The position numbers and the translations under genes were made by a program. The notes beneath the pieces are model-generated. The model was not told the origin of the DNA and did not search any database. It was given only the letters and a program-made list of their open reading frames with translations. This document shows, piece by piece, positions 8,344 to 16,092 of a stretch of DNA of 64,000 nucleotides. This stretch comes from RI-153 sp963721725 (GTDB taxonomy: Bacteria; Chloroflexota; Anaerolineae; Caldilineales; Caldilineaceae). Position 1 is the stretch's first letter. Every line of letters begins with the position of its first letter. The DNA lies in assembly GCA_963721725.1 (NCBI GenBank), contig CAVRLX010000017.1, forward strand, positions 186,001-250,000. The letters run 5' to 3'.

Positions 8344-8503
8344 AACCGATTCAGTAACATACTCAACGATTTGGCCGAGCACCATTCGCGCCGTGTTGTA
8401 AATACAAAAAACGAATTATAATAACGACCATCGGCGGCCCCAAGCGGACAACCGACCCGGCCATTCACAAGCCATTGTGTGGCTTTTTAGTCCAGGAGTC
8501 TCT

Positions 8504-9025
8504 ATGGAAATTCAAAAGTTGTGGGATCTGTTTTGGATTTTCTTGAAAATTAACCTGCTTAGCCCTTCGGGTCCGGCTTCGCTGGGCATTCTGTATAGCG
8601 AGACCGTACCCAGGCTCATTCCAGAAGATCAATTTGTCGAGGTGACCAGCCTCTCGCGCATTCTGCCCGGGTCGGATGCCCTGCAACTGGCGGTCTTTGT
8701 GGGCTATAGCGCGGCGGGCTGGCGCGGAAGTTTGGTGGCGACGGTGGCCGCTATTTTACCGCCCACCATTATCATGTTCACCGTGGCGATGATCATGTCG
8801 CGGCTGCGCGGTGAACAGTGGGTGGGCGGCTTTGTGCAAGGAGTGACGCCGGCGCTGGCCGCCATGATGGCCGTGATCGCCTATGATCTGCTGCGCGACG
8901 ATTGGGTGGGCAATTGGTGGGTGATCGGGATTGCTGTGGTCAGCTTGGTTGCCATGCTTTTCAAAATCTCGCCGGTGATCGTGTTGATCACGGCGGGCAC
9001 AGTGGGCGCGCTCTTTTTGCGCTAA
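8504..9025 (+). CDS. CHR (chromate transporter) family membrane protein, single-domain form
   Basis: A 173-residue, five-to-six-helix membrane protein matching one CHR domain: a PSGPAS turn after the first helix (usually FGGP), ILPGSDALQLAVFVGY (usually PGPxxxNLAxxxGY), then AGWRGSLVATVAAILPP. CHR domains form chromate or other oxyanion transporters either as a fused two-domain protein or as two short adjacent genes; here only one is visible, so it may act as a homodimer or need a distant partner. Start chosen at ATG 8504 (MEIQKLWDLF) behind CCAGGAG instead of the start nine codons upstream. The substrate is unproven; many CHR proteins are annotated as chromate transporters without test. Confidence 0.8.
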   Translation: MEIQKLWDLFWIFLKINLLSPSGPASLGILYSETVPRLIPEDQFVEVTSLSRILPGSDALQLAVFVGYSAAGWRGSLVATVAAILPPTIIMFTVAMIMSRLRGEQWVGGFVQGVTPALAAMMAVIAYDLLRDDWVGNWWVIGIAVVSLVAMLFKISPVIVLITAGTVGALFLR

Positions 9026-9264
9026 AGAACCTTTGCCGTGCGTTCCATGGTACGGGCGCATGATGGCTGCGCCCAGTGGGTTCAGCAAGCAGCCCCGCTA
9101 CGACCTGTTGGGTTTCCCAAGACAGTTTTCCAAGACAATTGGGATTACACATTAAACCCTTTTCGTTTCGTAACGATACAGGTCTAGGGTGCGACGCACC
9201 TAGTTAGTTCTTCGTTTATACCTTGTTGAGTAACGACGATTTTGTGGATGGAGAGACAGGCACG
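9026..9264 (+). other. Intergenic region with two palindromes
   Basis: No gene. GTACGGGCGCA...TGCGCCC around 9051-9072 forms a hairpin, and CTAGGGTGCGACGCACCTAG at 9184-9203 is a near-perfect palindrome whose GTGCGACGCAC core recurs at 30.9-31.0 kb. No confident promoter is seen. Confidence 0.6.
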
Positions 9265-10116
9265 ATGAGCACAAAACTTGTGGTGGGAATGCGGGCCGAT
9301 GCGGTGAGCCAAAGTGTGGTGGATTGGGCGTTATTGCTGGCACAGACGCTGCAATTGCCCACGATGTTGGTGGGGTTGGCACGCACGGAAAGTGATGTCG
9401 CCGCGTTGAAAGAAAAACTTTCTAGCGTTGGCAGCCAGCTTAAAAATGCCCGCATCCGCTATAAAACCGCCATCACCGTGGGGGATGCCGTGGAAAGTCT
9501 GTCGGCGGCGGTGCAGGAAGAGGGCGAACAGAGCCAGCATCATCTGATTGTGGTGGGACAACTGACCAATCTTGCCTTCCTGCGCAGCCTCTTTGGCCCC
9601 AAAGCGATGTCCTTGCTGGAGCGGGTGGACGATGCCGTTCTGTTTGTGCCGCCAGAGGCCAAAGCCACCGTGGAGCGGATCTTGTTGCCCATCGGCGCAC
9701 TCAGCTATAGCCAGATTGCCGTTGATTTTGGTGCGGCGCTGGCGCGGGCGCTGGATGCCCAAATCACCCTGCTGCATGTGGTTCACAATCGACAATATAG
9801 CCCGCACCCACTGATGGAACCGACTAGCATTCAGGAATTTCTTGCCAGCGATTCGATCTTTGCCCAGAACTTTCGACAGATTTTGGCCGATTTACAAGCC
9901 CAGGGAATTCTCGTCACGCCTCGCTTGCGCGTGGGTCACCCGTTGCGCCAGATGCTGGCCGAGGTGCGCGAAACCCCGTATGATCTCATGGTGGTGGGAT
10001 CGCACCACTCGGCCAGCGACATTTCACAGTTCATGGGTGGCCTCAGCCAATCGGTCATGCGCCAGGCCGGAATTCCTGTGCTGGTGGCGCGCAATGGATT
10101 GGAGATTGGCGATTAG
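9265..10116 (+). CDS. Tandem universal stress protein (USP) domain protein
   Basis: A 283-residue cytoplasmic protein with two USP-like halves. The second (about residues 135-283) is clear: ERILLPIGALSYSQIAVDFG, ALDAQITLLHVVH, and the nucleotide-loop region VVGSHHSASDISQFMGGLSQSVMRQAGIPVLVAR. The first half is more divergent (VVGMRADAVSQSVVDWALLLAQ, LIVVGQLTNLAFLRSLFG). USP proteins bind ATP or other nucleotides and are induced by stress or stationary phase; specific roles vary. The ATG at 9265 sits behind GGAGAG and gives a proper beta-1 start. No partner genes nearby suggest a pathway. Confidence 0.85.
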   Translation: MSTKLVVGMRADAVSQSVVDWALLLAQTLQLPTMLVGLARTESDVAALKEKLSSVGSQLKNARIRYKTAITVGDAVESLSAAVQEEGEQSQHHLIVVGQLTNLAFLRSLFGPKAMSLLERVDDAVLFVPPEAKATVERILLPIGALSYSQIAVDFGAALARALDAQITLLHVVHNRQYSPHPLMEPTSIQEFLASDSIFAQNFRQILADLQAQGILVTPRLRVGHPLRQMLAEVRETPYDLMVVGSHHSASDISQFMGGLSQSVMRQAGIPVLVARNGLEIGD

Positions 10117-10119
10117 AGG

Positions 10120-10171
10120 TTGGCGATTGGGAGATTGGCGGTGTAGTATTCACTCATCTCCCAATCGCCAA
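10120..10171. repeat. 16-bp inverted repeat between convergent genes
   Basis: TTGGCGATTGGGAGAT (10120-10135) is repeated inverted at 10156-10171 around a 20-base loop, with further GATTGGCGATT copies just upstream. Lying between convergent genes it may end transcription from both sides. There is no T tract, so it could equally be a short repeat element. Confidence 0.6.
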
Positions 10172-10181
10172 TCCCCCAATC

Positions 10182-10967
10182 TCACTCAAATACTTCCCCA
10201 ATCACCTGCCCTTCCCAGGCGGGATCGGGAGAGACCCCCAGGATACGCGCCAGCGTGGGTGCGGTGTCCAGCAGCCCCACAGGCGCGCTGATAGCGTGGT
10301 TTGGGCGAATGCCTGGCCCGGCGATATACCACGGAATGGTCATATCTTCGGGGCTGGGCGTGCCGTGGCTGCGATCATGCCCACCGTGGTCGCTTTGGAA
10401 AAGCACCGTGCTATCGGCGGGCAACCCATCGAGCAGCCACCCCACCGCCTCGTCTACATGCGCCAATTGCTCTAAATAGCCCGCTTGCATCCAGCCGTGT
10501 TTGTGCCCGGCCTCGTCCACCGTCCCCAAATAGACAAACATAAAGTCCGGTGTATACTCCGCCTGATAGGCCAACGCCGCCTGCACCGTCAGGTGATCGC
10601 TCTCCCAATTGGTGGAACAATCGTTGCGACACAGGCTATAGTGCAGATGGCCCGGTCGGCTGAGATCGCGCAGTTGATCCCAGTTATAGAAGAAGGCAGT
10701 GCGCTTTGCGGCCAGATTGAGCACTTCTATCAAACCGTGGAGCGGGCGCGCCATGGGCACATAATGATTGGTGGTGATGCCGTGGCGAGTGGGCGGCACC
10801 GAATGGAAGATCGACATGTGACAAGGCAGCGTAATCGACGGCATCACCGATTGCGCCGCATGGGTATAGGCACTGCGCTGACGCAACGCCGGCAAATTCA
10901 CGCAGCCAGCGGCCTCAATGGCATCGGGCCGGGTTCCATCCACCATCAACAACACAGTACACGACAT
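10182..10967 (-). CDS. Alkaline-phosphatase-superfamily phosphodiesterase/nucleotide pyrophosphatase-like protein
   Basis: A 261-residue protein of the type I phosphodiesterase/nucleotide pyrophosphatase family (PF01663-like). Metal and nucleophile signatures are visible: VLLMVDGTRPDA at the N-terminus (metal Asp), SVMPSITLPCH with the Ser/Thr nucleophile region, GTVDEAGHKHG and SDHGGHDRSHG for the two metal sites. These enzymes hydrolyse phosphodiester or pyrophosphate bonds; some are phosphoglycerate-mutase-like. No signal peptide is seen, so it is probably cytoplasmic. The start is well supported by AGGAG upstream of the ATG at 10967. The substrate cannot be inferred from context, since neighbours are unrelated. 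Confidence 0.85.
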   Translation of the reverse strand: MSCTVLLMVDGTRPDAIEAAGCVNLPALRQRSAYTHAAQSVMPSITLPCHMSIFHSVPPTRHGITTNHYVPMARPLHGLIEVLNLAAKRTAFFYNWDQLRDLSRPGHLHYSLCRNDCSTNWESDHLTVQAALAYQAEYTPDFMFVYLGTVDEAGHKHGWMQAGYLEQLAHVDEAVGWLLDGLPADSTVLFQSDHGGHDRSHGTPSPEDMTIPWYIAGPGIRPNHAISAPVGLLDTAPTLARILGVSPDPAWEGQVIGEVFE

Positions 10968-11157
10968 AGCGTTGACTCCTCAGGGTTGGCAAAATAGACT
11001 GGCGATTTGGGCAGCACTCTGGCCCTTTGATAGAATAGGAGACTACCCCAAAACAAAGCGGTGCACGTAAACCGGTTTATGCGCGCCCCTGCGCGCCTGG
11101 GGTAGCGATGCAGCGGTGCGATTCACGTGTTTACTCATCCAACGGGTCAGGTGTGCG

Positions 11158-12345
11158 ATGAACCTTCGACGACTTTCGGCTGTCTCCTTCGGCCATTTTA
11201 CCATTGATATCCTCAACTCTTCGATTGCCATGATCATCACAGTGATGGCCGTGCCTTTTGAACTGACCAACGGTCAGATCGGGCTGGGTGTCATGATCTA
11301 TCAACTGGTTGGCTCGCTCTCACAGCCGCCTTTTGGCTGGCTGGCCGACCGCCTGGGCGGGCGCTGGTTGGGGGCCATTGGGCTGTTGTGGACGGCCACC
11401 TTCTATGCCATTGCTACTTATGCCGATACCTATCTCTTTTTGATTGTCTTTATGTCGTTGGCAGCGCTGGGCAGCGGCGCATTTCATCCCCAGGGGGCGA
11501 TGGTTGCCAGCGATGCCGGGCAAAAACGATCATCCAGTTCTACGGCGATCTTCTTTTTACTCGGCCAGATCGGACTAGCCTTTGGCCCGATTCTGGCCGG
11601 CATTGTGTTGGAACGCTTGGGGCTGTCGGGCGCGCGGATTCTCTCCATTGCAGCGCTGCCTGTGGTGGCTTGGATGGCGCTGGGCCTCTATCGCCCCATC
11701 CAACCGCGCAGCGATGAAGAGAGCGCCGCACGCCCCCAGCGACGATCCAGCGTGGAACGGCGCTGGGCGGTGATGGTGGCCTTTGCCATGCTTGTGGCCT
11801 TGCGCGCCACGGTTCAACAAGGCTACTATGGTCTGCTGCCCAAGTTTTTCGCTGATCAAGGGCTATCACCGTCAGAGTATGGCCTGCTCGTGGGCATCTT
11901 TAGTATTACGCTGGCCGTGGGTACGCTAGTGGGCGGCATTCTGGGTGATTCTATCGATCACCGCAAGTTGTTGATCTGGGCATTATTACTGACTGCGCCT
12001 TTCACCTACACTATGCTCTTGGTGGGCGGCTGGCTCTATGTGGTATTGGCTGCCGTGGCCGGTTTCCTCGTCGGCATTCCACACAGCGTCTTGGTGGTGA
12101 TGGCACAGCAGTTGTTGCCCAAACGACAGGGACTAGCCAGCGGTGCAGTGCTGGGCTTCATGTTTGCCACGGGCGCAGCAGGAACTGGTCTGGCTGGCTG
12201 GATTGCGGATTTCACGGGCATGGCGGCAGCGCTGCATGGCGTGGCGCTCCTGCCCATTGCCGCCGGGATCAGCGCTTTCTTTCTGGCCCGCCAGCCTGCG
12301 GCCTCAACGGTTTCGGTGGCGTCCCCTGTGGTGGGTGATGATTAG
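11158..12345 (+). CDS. MFS transporter, fosmidomycin-resistance-like
   Basis: A 395-residue, twelve-helix major facilitator. The N-terminus LSAVSFGHFTIDILNSS and the loop PFGWLADRLGGRWLG (the helix 2-3 signature) resemble the Fsr/fosmidomycin-resistance branch; the second half repeats the pattern (GTLVGGILGDSIDHRKLL). A charged loop with RSDEESAARPQRR splits the halves near residue 200. It probably exports a small drug or metabolite by proton antiport. The start at 11158 (MNLRRLSAVSFGHF) avoids an unlike 14-residue extension. A terminator-like hairpin follows. Confidence 0.88.
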   Translation: MNLRRLSAVSFGHFTIDILNSSIAMIITVMAVPFELTNGQIGLGVMIYQLVGSLSQPPFGWLADRLGGRWLGAIGLLWTATFYAIATYADTYLFLIVFMSLAALGSGAFHPQGAMVASDAGQKRSSSSTAIFFLLGQIGLAFGPILAGIVLERLGLSGARILSIAALPVVAWMALGLYRPIQPRSDEESAARPQRRSSVERRWAVMVAFAMLVALRATVQQGYYGLLPKFFADQGLSPSEYGLLVGIFSITLAVGTLVGGILGDSIDHRKLLIWALLLTAPFTYTMLLVGGWLYVVLAAVAGFLVGIPHSVLVVMAQQLLPKRQGLASGAVLGFMFATGAAGTGLAGWIADFTGMAAALHGVALLPIAAGISAFFLARQPAASTVSVASPVVGDD

Positions 12346-12380
12346 ACCAAGGCACACAGGGGCCAAGCGTTGAAGAAATG

Positions 12381-12407
12381 CCGGGTTTCAAAGGGAACCC
12401 GGTTTTT
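12381..12407 (+). terminator. Terminator after the MFS gene
   Basis: CCGGGTT and AACCCGG form a stem around a short loop, followed by GGTTTTT. It lies 35 bases after the MFS stop and before the patatin-like gene. Confidence 0.75.
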
Positions 12408-12442
12408 GGATCGAGTCTGTCCAGGGCAGGCATGGAGCGACA

Positions 12443-13288
12443 ATGACCAATTTACCCGAAGAATATGAGCGCGACCGCACACTGCAACTGCGTTGGCTGG
12501 GCAAGCCACCGCGCCAGCGGGTGGGGTTGGCGCTGGGCGGCGGCGCGGCGCGTGGCATCGCCCACATCGGCGTGCTCGATGTATTTGATCAACATAAGAT
12601 CCCGGTTGATTGCATTGCCGGAACCAGCGCCGGGGCGATTGTAGGCGGCATGTATGCGGCGGGGCTTTCGCCCAAACGTATGGAAGAGTTGATTCGCAAG
12701 ACAAGTTGGCTGGAGATTGCCAGCTTTTCATTGCCCAAGTTGGGGTTGCTCAACTATGACCGTGTGACCCAGTGGATCGAGGATTGCCTGCAAGATCATC
12801 CGGCCACTTTCGCCGATCTCTCCATCCGCTTTGCGGCGGTGGCGGCGGATATTGTCACGGGCGAATTGGTGGCGATTACCGACGGCAAACTCTCCGATGC
12901 GCTGCGCGCTAGTTCTAGCGTGCCCGGGATTCTCAGCCCCACTCGCCTCAACAATCATCTGTTGGTGGATGGCGGCATTCTCAATAATTTGCCGGTTTCG
13001 GTGACGCGGCGGCTGGGTGCAGATTATGTGATTGCCGTGGATCTGCTGCCGCCGGGCACTGTGGGCGGCCGCGATCCCCACAATGTTATGGATCTGATGA
13101 TTACGGCGCTCTACATGCTCATGCGCTCAACACACAACGATGGTGCTCGCGCCGACCGAGTGGTTTTGCCGCTGATCAACCATGTCAATCTGTTCGATCT
13201 GGGCAAAGTCGATGAGTTGCTCGACGCCGGACGGGCGGCCGCAGAAAAAGCCATCCCACTGATTAAGGCAGATCTGGGGCTGGACTAA
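12443..13288 (+). CDS. Patatin-like phospholipase / serine hydrolase (RssA/NTE type)
   Basis: A 281-residue patatin-fold hydrolase. The oxyanion loop GLALGGGAARGIAHIGVL (about residues 28-45), nucleophile motif GTSAG (about 61) and catalytic Asp in VDGGILNNLPVSV (about 175) are all present, so the Ser-Asp dyad is intact. Such proteins hydrolyse acyl esters of phospholipids or lysophospholipids, often at the membrane face; this one has no signal peptide. The ATG at 12443 has GGAG upstream. The short basic N-terminal extension (YERDRTLQLRWLGKPPRQR) is common in this subfamily. No operon partner is apparent. Confidence 0.9.
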   Translation: MTNLPEEYERDRTLQLRWLGKPPRQRVGLALGGGAARGIAHIGVLDVFDQHKIPVDCIAGTSAGAIVGGMYAAGLSPKRMEELIRKTSWLEIASFSLPKLGLLNYDRVTQWIEDCLQDHPATFADLSIRFAAVAADIVTGELVAITDGKLSDALRASSSVPGILSPTRLNNHLLVDGGILNNLPVSVTRRLGADYVIAVDLLPPGTVGGRDPHNVMDLMITALYMLMRSTHNDGARADRVVLPLINHVNLFDLGKVDELLDAGRAAAEKAIPLIKADLGLD

Positions 13289-13577
13289 TGGAGTTTGGCA
13301 CAAAGAGTAAACAGAGTGAGCAACCAGCCTTTTACTCCCTTCCCCTGCAATTCTTCGGGATTATTTACGTCATCTTGTCAGCTCTAGAGAAGCCCCTATT
13401 ATGGGCTTGAGGGATTGCCAGTTGAGTGGCGCGTCTAGTTTTGTGCATAACAGAGTCTCCATCGTGTACTCAGTTTCCCAAAAATTAGACGAAATGGCCC
13501 CAATCGGCTAAGGTAAATAGTGGTGTTGACGTCACCAAACTGTTTTTTCAAACTGGTATGCGAGGAGTGACCCAGAG

Positions 13578-14024
13578 ATGGAACGTACATTTGTTATTAT
13601 CAAACCCGATGCTGTGCAGCGCGGGTTGGTGGGCGAGATTATTGGACGCCTGGAACGGCGTGGACTCAAAATTGTGGGCATGAAGTTTCTGCAAGTGAGC
13701 GAGGAACTGGCGCGGGAACACTATGCTGTCCACGAAGGCAAGCCCTTTTTCAAAGGCTTGATCGAGTACATTGTCAGCGCGCCGGTGGTGGCGCTGGTGT
13801 TGGAAGGGACGAACGCCATTGCCGCTGTCCGCAAGACGCTGGGCGCAACCCGCCCGGCCGAAGCCGATCCTGGCACGATCCGCGCTGACTTTGGCCTGGA
13901 AATTGGCCGCAACCTCGTCCACGGCAGCGATGGCCCGGACACAGCTACCAGCGAGATCGCACTCTGGTTTGGCGAAGATCTGGTAAGCTGGAGCCGCGCT
14001 GGCGATCCCTGGATTTTTGAATAG
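13578..14024 (+). CDS. ndk: Nucleoside diphosphate kinase
   Basis: A 148-residue NDK, the normal bacterial length. It transfers the gamma phosphate of ATP to NDPs through a phosphohistidine. MERTFVIIKPDAVQRGLVGEI is the standard start; the active-site histidine is H115 in NLVHGSDGP, and the Arg/Thr nucleotide contacts (RKTLGATRP, ADPGTIRADFG) are present. The start is fixed by GCGAGGAG upstream. It sits alone between the patatin gene and the convergent rsfS, and ends in a strong two-way terminator. The 289-base upstream gap holds no recognisable gene; TTGACG near 13530 might be a -35 element, but no good -10 follows. Confidence 0.97.
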   Translation: MERTFVIIKPDAVQRGLVGEIIGRLERRGLKIVGMKFLQVSEELAREHYAVHEGKPFFKGLIEYIVSAPVVALVLEGTNAIAAVRKTLGATRPAEADPGTIRADFGLEIGRNLVHGSDGPDTATSEIALWFGEDLVSWSRAGDPWIFE

Positions 14025-14033
14025 AGCGCTTAA

Positions 14034-14078
14034 ACAGAATGCGTGGCGTGTACACATGCTACACGCCACGCATTCTGT
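14034..14078. terminator. Bidirectional terminator between ndk and rsfS
   Basis: A perfect 19-bp inverted repeat (14034-14052 and 14060-14078, ACAGAATGCGTGGCGTGTA and its complement) with a 7-base loop lies between convergent ndk and rsfS. Tails are only moderately T-rich. Confidence 0.8.
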
Positions 14079-14099
14079 CTTGACAGATCAGGCAAGGGT

Positions 14100-14453
14100 C
14101 TATAGAACCCTGAGAACCACGCTGGCTTCCTGCCACAATTCTTCCATGTTGTAATAGGTGCGGGCCTCTTCGGTGAAGAGATGAAGCACCACATCCCCAT
14201 AGTCCAACAATACCCAGCCACCGCTGCGCCCAGGAGCATCGCCTCTGCTAAGCGGGCGAATCTTCTCTTTAACCTGAAGCTGCTCCCACAACTCATCTCG
14301 AACTGCGCTGGCTTGCCGTTCATTGTCCACCGTAGCAATTACAAAATAGGTGGCAATGCTGGTCTGTTCGCTCACATTGAGCAATAAAATATCCTCTGCT
14401 TGTTTATCCTCGACAATCTCTACAATACGTCGAGCCAACTCGTTGCTGTCCAG
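14100..14453 (-). CDS. rsfS: Ribosome silencing factor RsfS, probable CTG start
   Basis: RsfS binds L14 of the large subunit and blocks subunit joining when nutrients are low. The family core is clear: ELARRIVEIVEDKQAEDILLLNV, ATYFVIATVDNERQASAVRDEL and the C-terminal GWVLLDYGDVVLHLFTEEARTYYNMEELW. The upstream ATG at 14540 overlaps the -10 box of the only good promoter and gives a 29-residue extension unlike the family. No in-frame ATG, GTG or TTG lies between it and the family start. A strong AAGGAGG (14465-14459) is five bases from an in-frame CTG at 14453, giving (M)DSNELARRIVEI, the usual RsfS N-terminus, and 117 residues, the usual length. Confidence 0.9.
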   Translation of the reverse strand: MDSNELARRIVEIVEDKQAEDILLLNVSEQTSIATYFVIATVDNERQASAVRDELWEQLQVKEKIRPLSRGDAPGRSGGWVLLDYGDVVLHLFTEEARTYYNMEELWQEASVVLRVL

Positions 14454-14528
14454 ACCACCCTCCTTATGGGTAACCTTAAATTCGCCTCTATGCCCATGGA
14501 GCCAGAGGAAATCTGTTATGCTGGATAT

Positions 14529-14557
14529 AGTGTAGCACATTCTGGGTGCTTACTCAA
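14529..14557 (-). promoter_or_regulatory. Promoter of rsfS
   Basis: TTGAGT (14557-14552) and TACACT (14534-14529) are 17 bases apart with a TGn extension before the -10. It predicts a transcript start near 14522, leaving the CTG at 14453 as the first sensible start codon. Confidence 0.75.
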
Positions 14558-15047
14558 CGGAATCGACTGCGTGATAGGAGAAAATAGAATGGGTCACGCG
14601 GATAACAGATGTAACACTTTAACTAACCATGGTTGGACGATTACTCTAATTTTTCTTGGATAGGGGAAAACTAGGCCAACTGTATCCTCCCTACCTTCTA
14701 TTTTTAGCTAATTATGAGCAAAGACAAACAGAGTGCTAATATTTTCACAATATAATTCTATGATTACCCATGTAGACTATACAGGAATAGGCACCATTGA
14801 GCCGAGCAAGTCTCGGCTCTTTTGTCCATTCTTATGTCCATTCTTAAGAGTGTAAATATCTATACCTTCATGTCTATCTGTTTTCTATGAATTGGGACTA
14901 GACAAAGATTGATATACGTGGTTTAATTTCTGTGCAATACATGAACATTTATAGGACTTAACAAATATTGTCCCTCTGGCAAAACACAGCCCAGACAACC
15001 AATGTGCAAACCAGATTTTTAGAAGCCGCTACGAAGGGATAAAGGCA
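14558..15047 (+). other. AT-rich non-coding region upstream of the Crp/Fnr-type gene
   Basis: No gene is supported. It is visibly more AT-rich than its surroundings and contains an intrinsic terminator (14799-14825) preceded by a TATAAT near 14750, described as a possible small RNA in the findings. The last 200 bases should contain the promoter of the regulator at 15048, but no confident -35/-10 pair is seen. Confidence 0.6.
14799..14825 (+). terminator. Orphan intrinsic terminator
   Basis: GAGCCGAG (14799-14806) pairs with CTCGGCTC (14812-14819) around a five-base loop, followed by TTTTGT. No + strand gene ends upstream; the nearest, ndk, has its own terminator 720 bases away. Confidence 0.7.
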
Positions 15048-15758
15048 ATGTCTTACGAAACCATTTTCCAACGTCCGCAATCTAGCCGAGAGGCTGGTCA
15101 GCGCACTATGAACTTGCCCCAAATGCTCATGGATCTGCGCGAAGAGGATCCTGTTTTTGGCAAACGTATTCAGATTCGCACCATTGAGCGCAACCAAGAA
15201 GTTGCTTCTTCTGTAGATCTGAAGCGCAAAATGTATATGCTTATGCAGGGTGAAATTCACCTTGTTTGCACCAATAATGAAGGCCGTCGCTTGGTGATTG
15301 CTACGCTAGAGCCAGGCTCTATTTTTGGCGAAGGTGCGTTGAATAACCCCGGTGATGCCAATGTTTTTGCCGAAGCGGCCAGTGACGTTACTGTGTGGTC
15401 GGTGCCAGCCACCGAAGCGCGCAATATGACCATCCAATACCCGATCTTGGGCTGGGGCATGTTGCAAACCTATGGCAGACGGCTGATGCAAGTGGAAAAC
15501 AACCTAGAAGATGTGGCCTACAAAAAACTGCCTGAAAGGCTGGCTTCTTTGCTGGCGGATCTGGGCAATCAAGAGAATGGCCTGATCCAGGGTGTGAGCC
15601 ATCAAGCGTTGGCCGACCGCCTGGGAACGTACCGAGAGACCGTGAGCGCCATTTTGCGTGATTTCAAACGCCAAGGATTGGTCGAACTTGGCTATCGGCG
15701 TATTAACATTTTGGATGCAGAGACACTTAAGGATATTGCGGGCATCTGGGAGTGGTAA
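15048..15758 (+). CDS. Crp/Fnr-family transcription regulator
   Basis: A 236-residue protein with an N-terminal cyclic-nucleotide-binding-type beta roll (about residues 45-140: MYMLMQGEIHLVCTNNEGRRL, LEPGSIFGEGAL), a dimer helix, and a C-terminal Crp-type winged helix (about 175-225: VSHQALADRLGTYRETVSAILRDFKRQGLVEL, with recognition helix TYRETVSAI). The phosphate-binding cassette reads FGEGALNNPGDANVFAEA and lacks the Arg-Ser pair that holds cAMP in Crp, and there is no FNR cysteine cluster, so the ligand is unknown and may not be a cyclic nucleotide. It is monocistronic, preceded by a long AT-rich upstream region and followed by a strong terminator. Targets cannot be named. Confidence 0.9.
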   Translation: MSYETIFQRPQSSREAGQRTMNLPQMLMDLREEDPVFGKRIQIRTIERNQEVASSVDLKRKMYMLMQGEIHLVCTNNEGRRLVIATLEPGSIFGEGALNNPGDANVFAEAASDVTVWSVPATEARNMTIQYPILGWGMLQTYGRRLMQVENNLEDVAYKKLPERLASLLADLGNQENGLIQGVSHQALADRLGTYRETVSAILRDFKRQGLVELGYRRINILDAETLKDIAGIWEW

Positions 15759-16092
15759 TGGCGTACAGATTTTGTCCACCTAAGGATATTGTACGAAAGT
15801 AAGTATGCACAAGTCGCCGGCACTCCATAGATTTCAATGGCTGCATAAGGCCGGACTGACTCGCCAGGACAGAAGGTGCCGGGAACTTTGGCCCTCTATT
15901 TTATCCTTTGGTATCGCCTAATTAACTGAGCAAGGAAAGGGATCGGGTATCTAACACAGATACCCGATCCCTGTTTTTTGTGCGAACCTCTGTATGCACA
16001 GTATCCTAAGCATACAAACTATTGGAAGATTCACGCAGAAGTAGACGACCTAGAGAACGGTGGAGGCTCTCTGCGAAAAGGAGTAAATTTTT
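15759..16092 (+). other. Region between the Crp/Fnr-type gene and RNase J
   Basis: No gene. It holds a strong terminator at 15939-15979. The 150 bases before it contain an interrupted pairing of CCGGCAC (about 15813) with GTGCCGG (about 15876), so the 3' UTR or a small RNA could be folded, but it matches no riboswitch class that I know. The last 30 bases give the RNase J Shine-Dalgarno (AAAAGGAG). Confidence 0.5.
15939..15979 (+). terminator. Strong intrinsic terminator
   Basis: GGGATCGGGTATCT (15939-15952) and its exact complement (15958-15971) form a 14-bp stem with a five-base loop, followed by TGTTTTTTG. It probably ends the regulator transcript, about 180 bases after the stop. Confidence 0.9.

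Noticed and set aside
15790..15935. Riboswitch in the 3' region of the Crp/Fnr-type gene
   Set aside because: Some pairing is possible but no conserved core of a known class (c-di-GMP, ydaO, glnA, SAM types considered) is present, and the position after a gene is wrong for a riboswitch.
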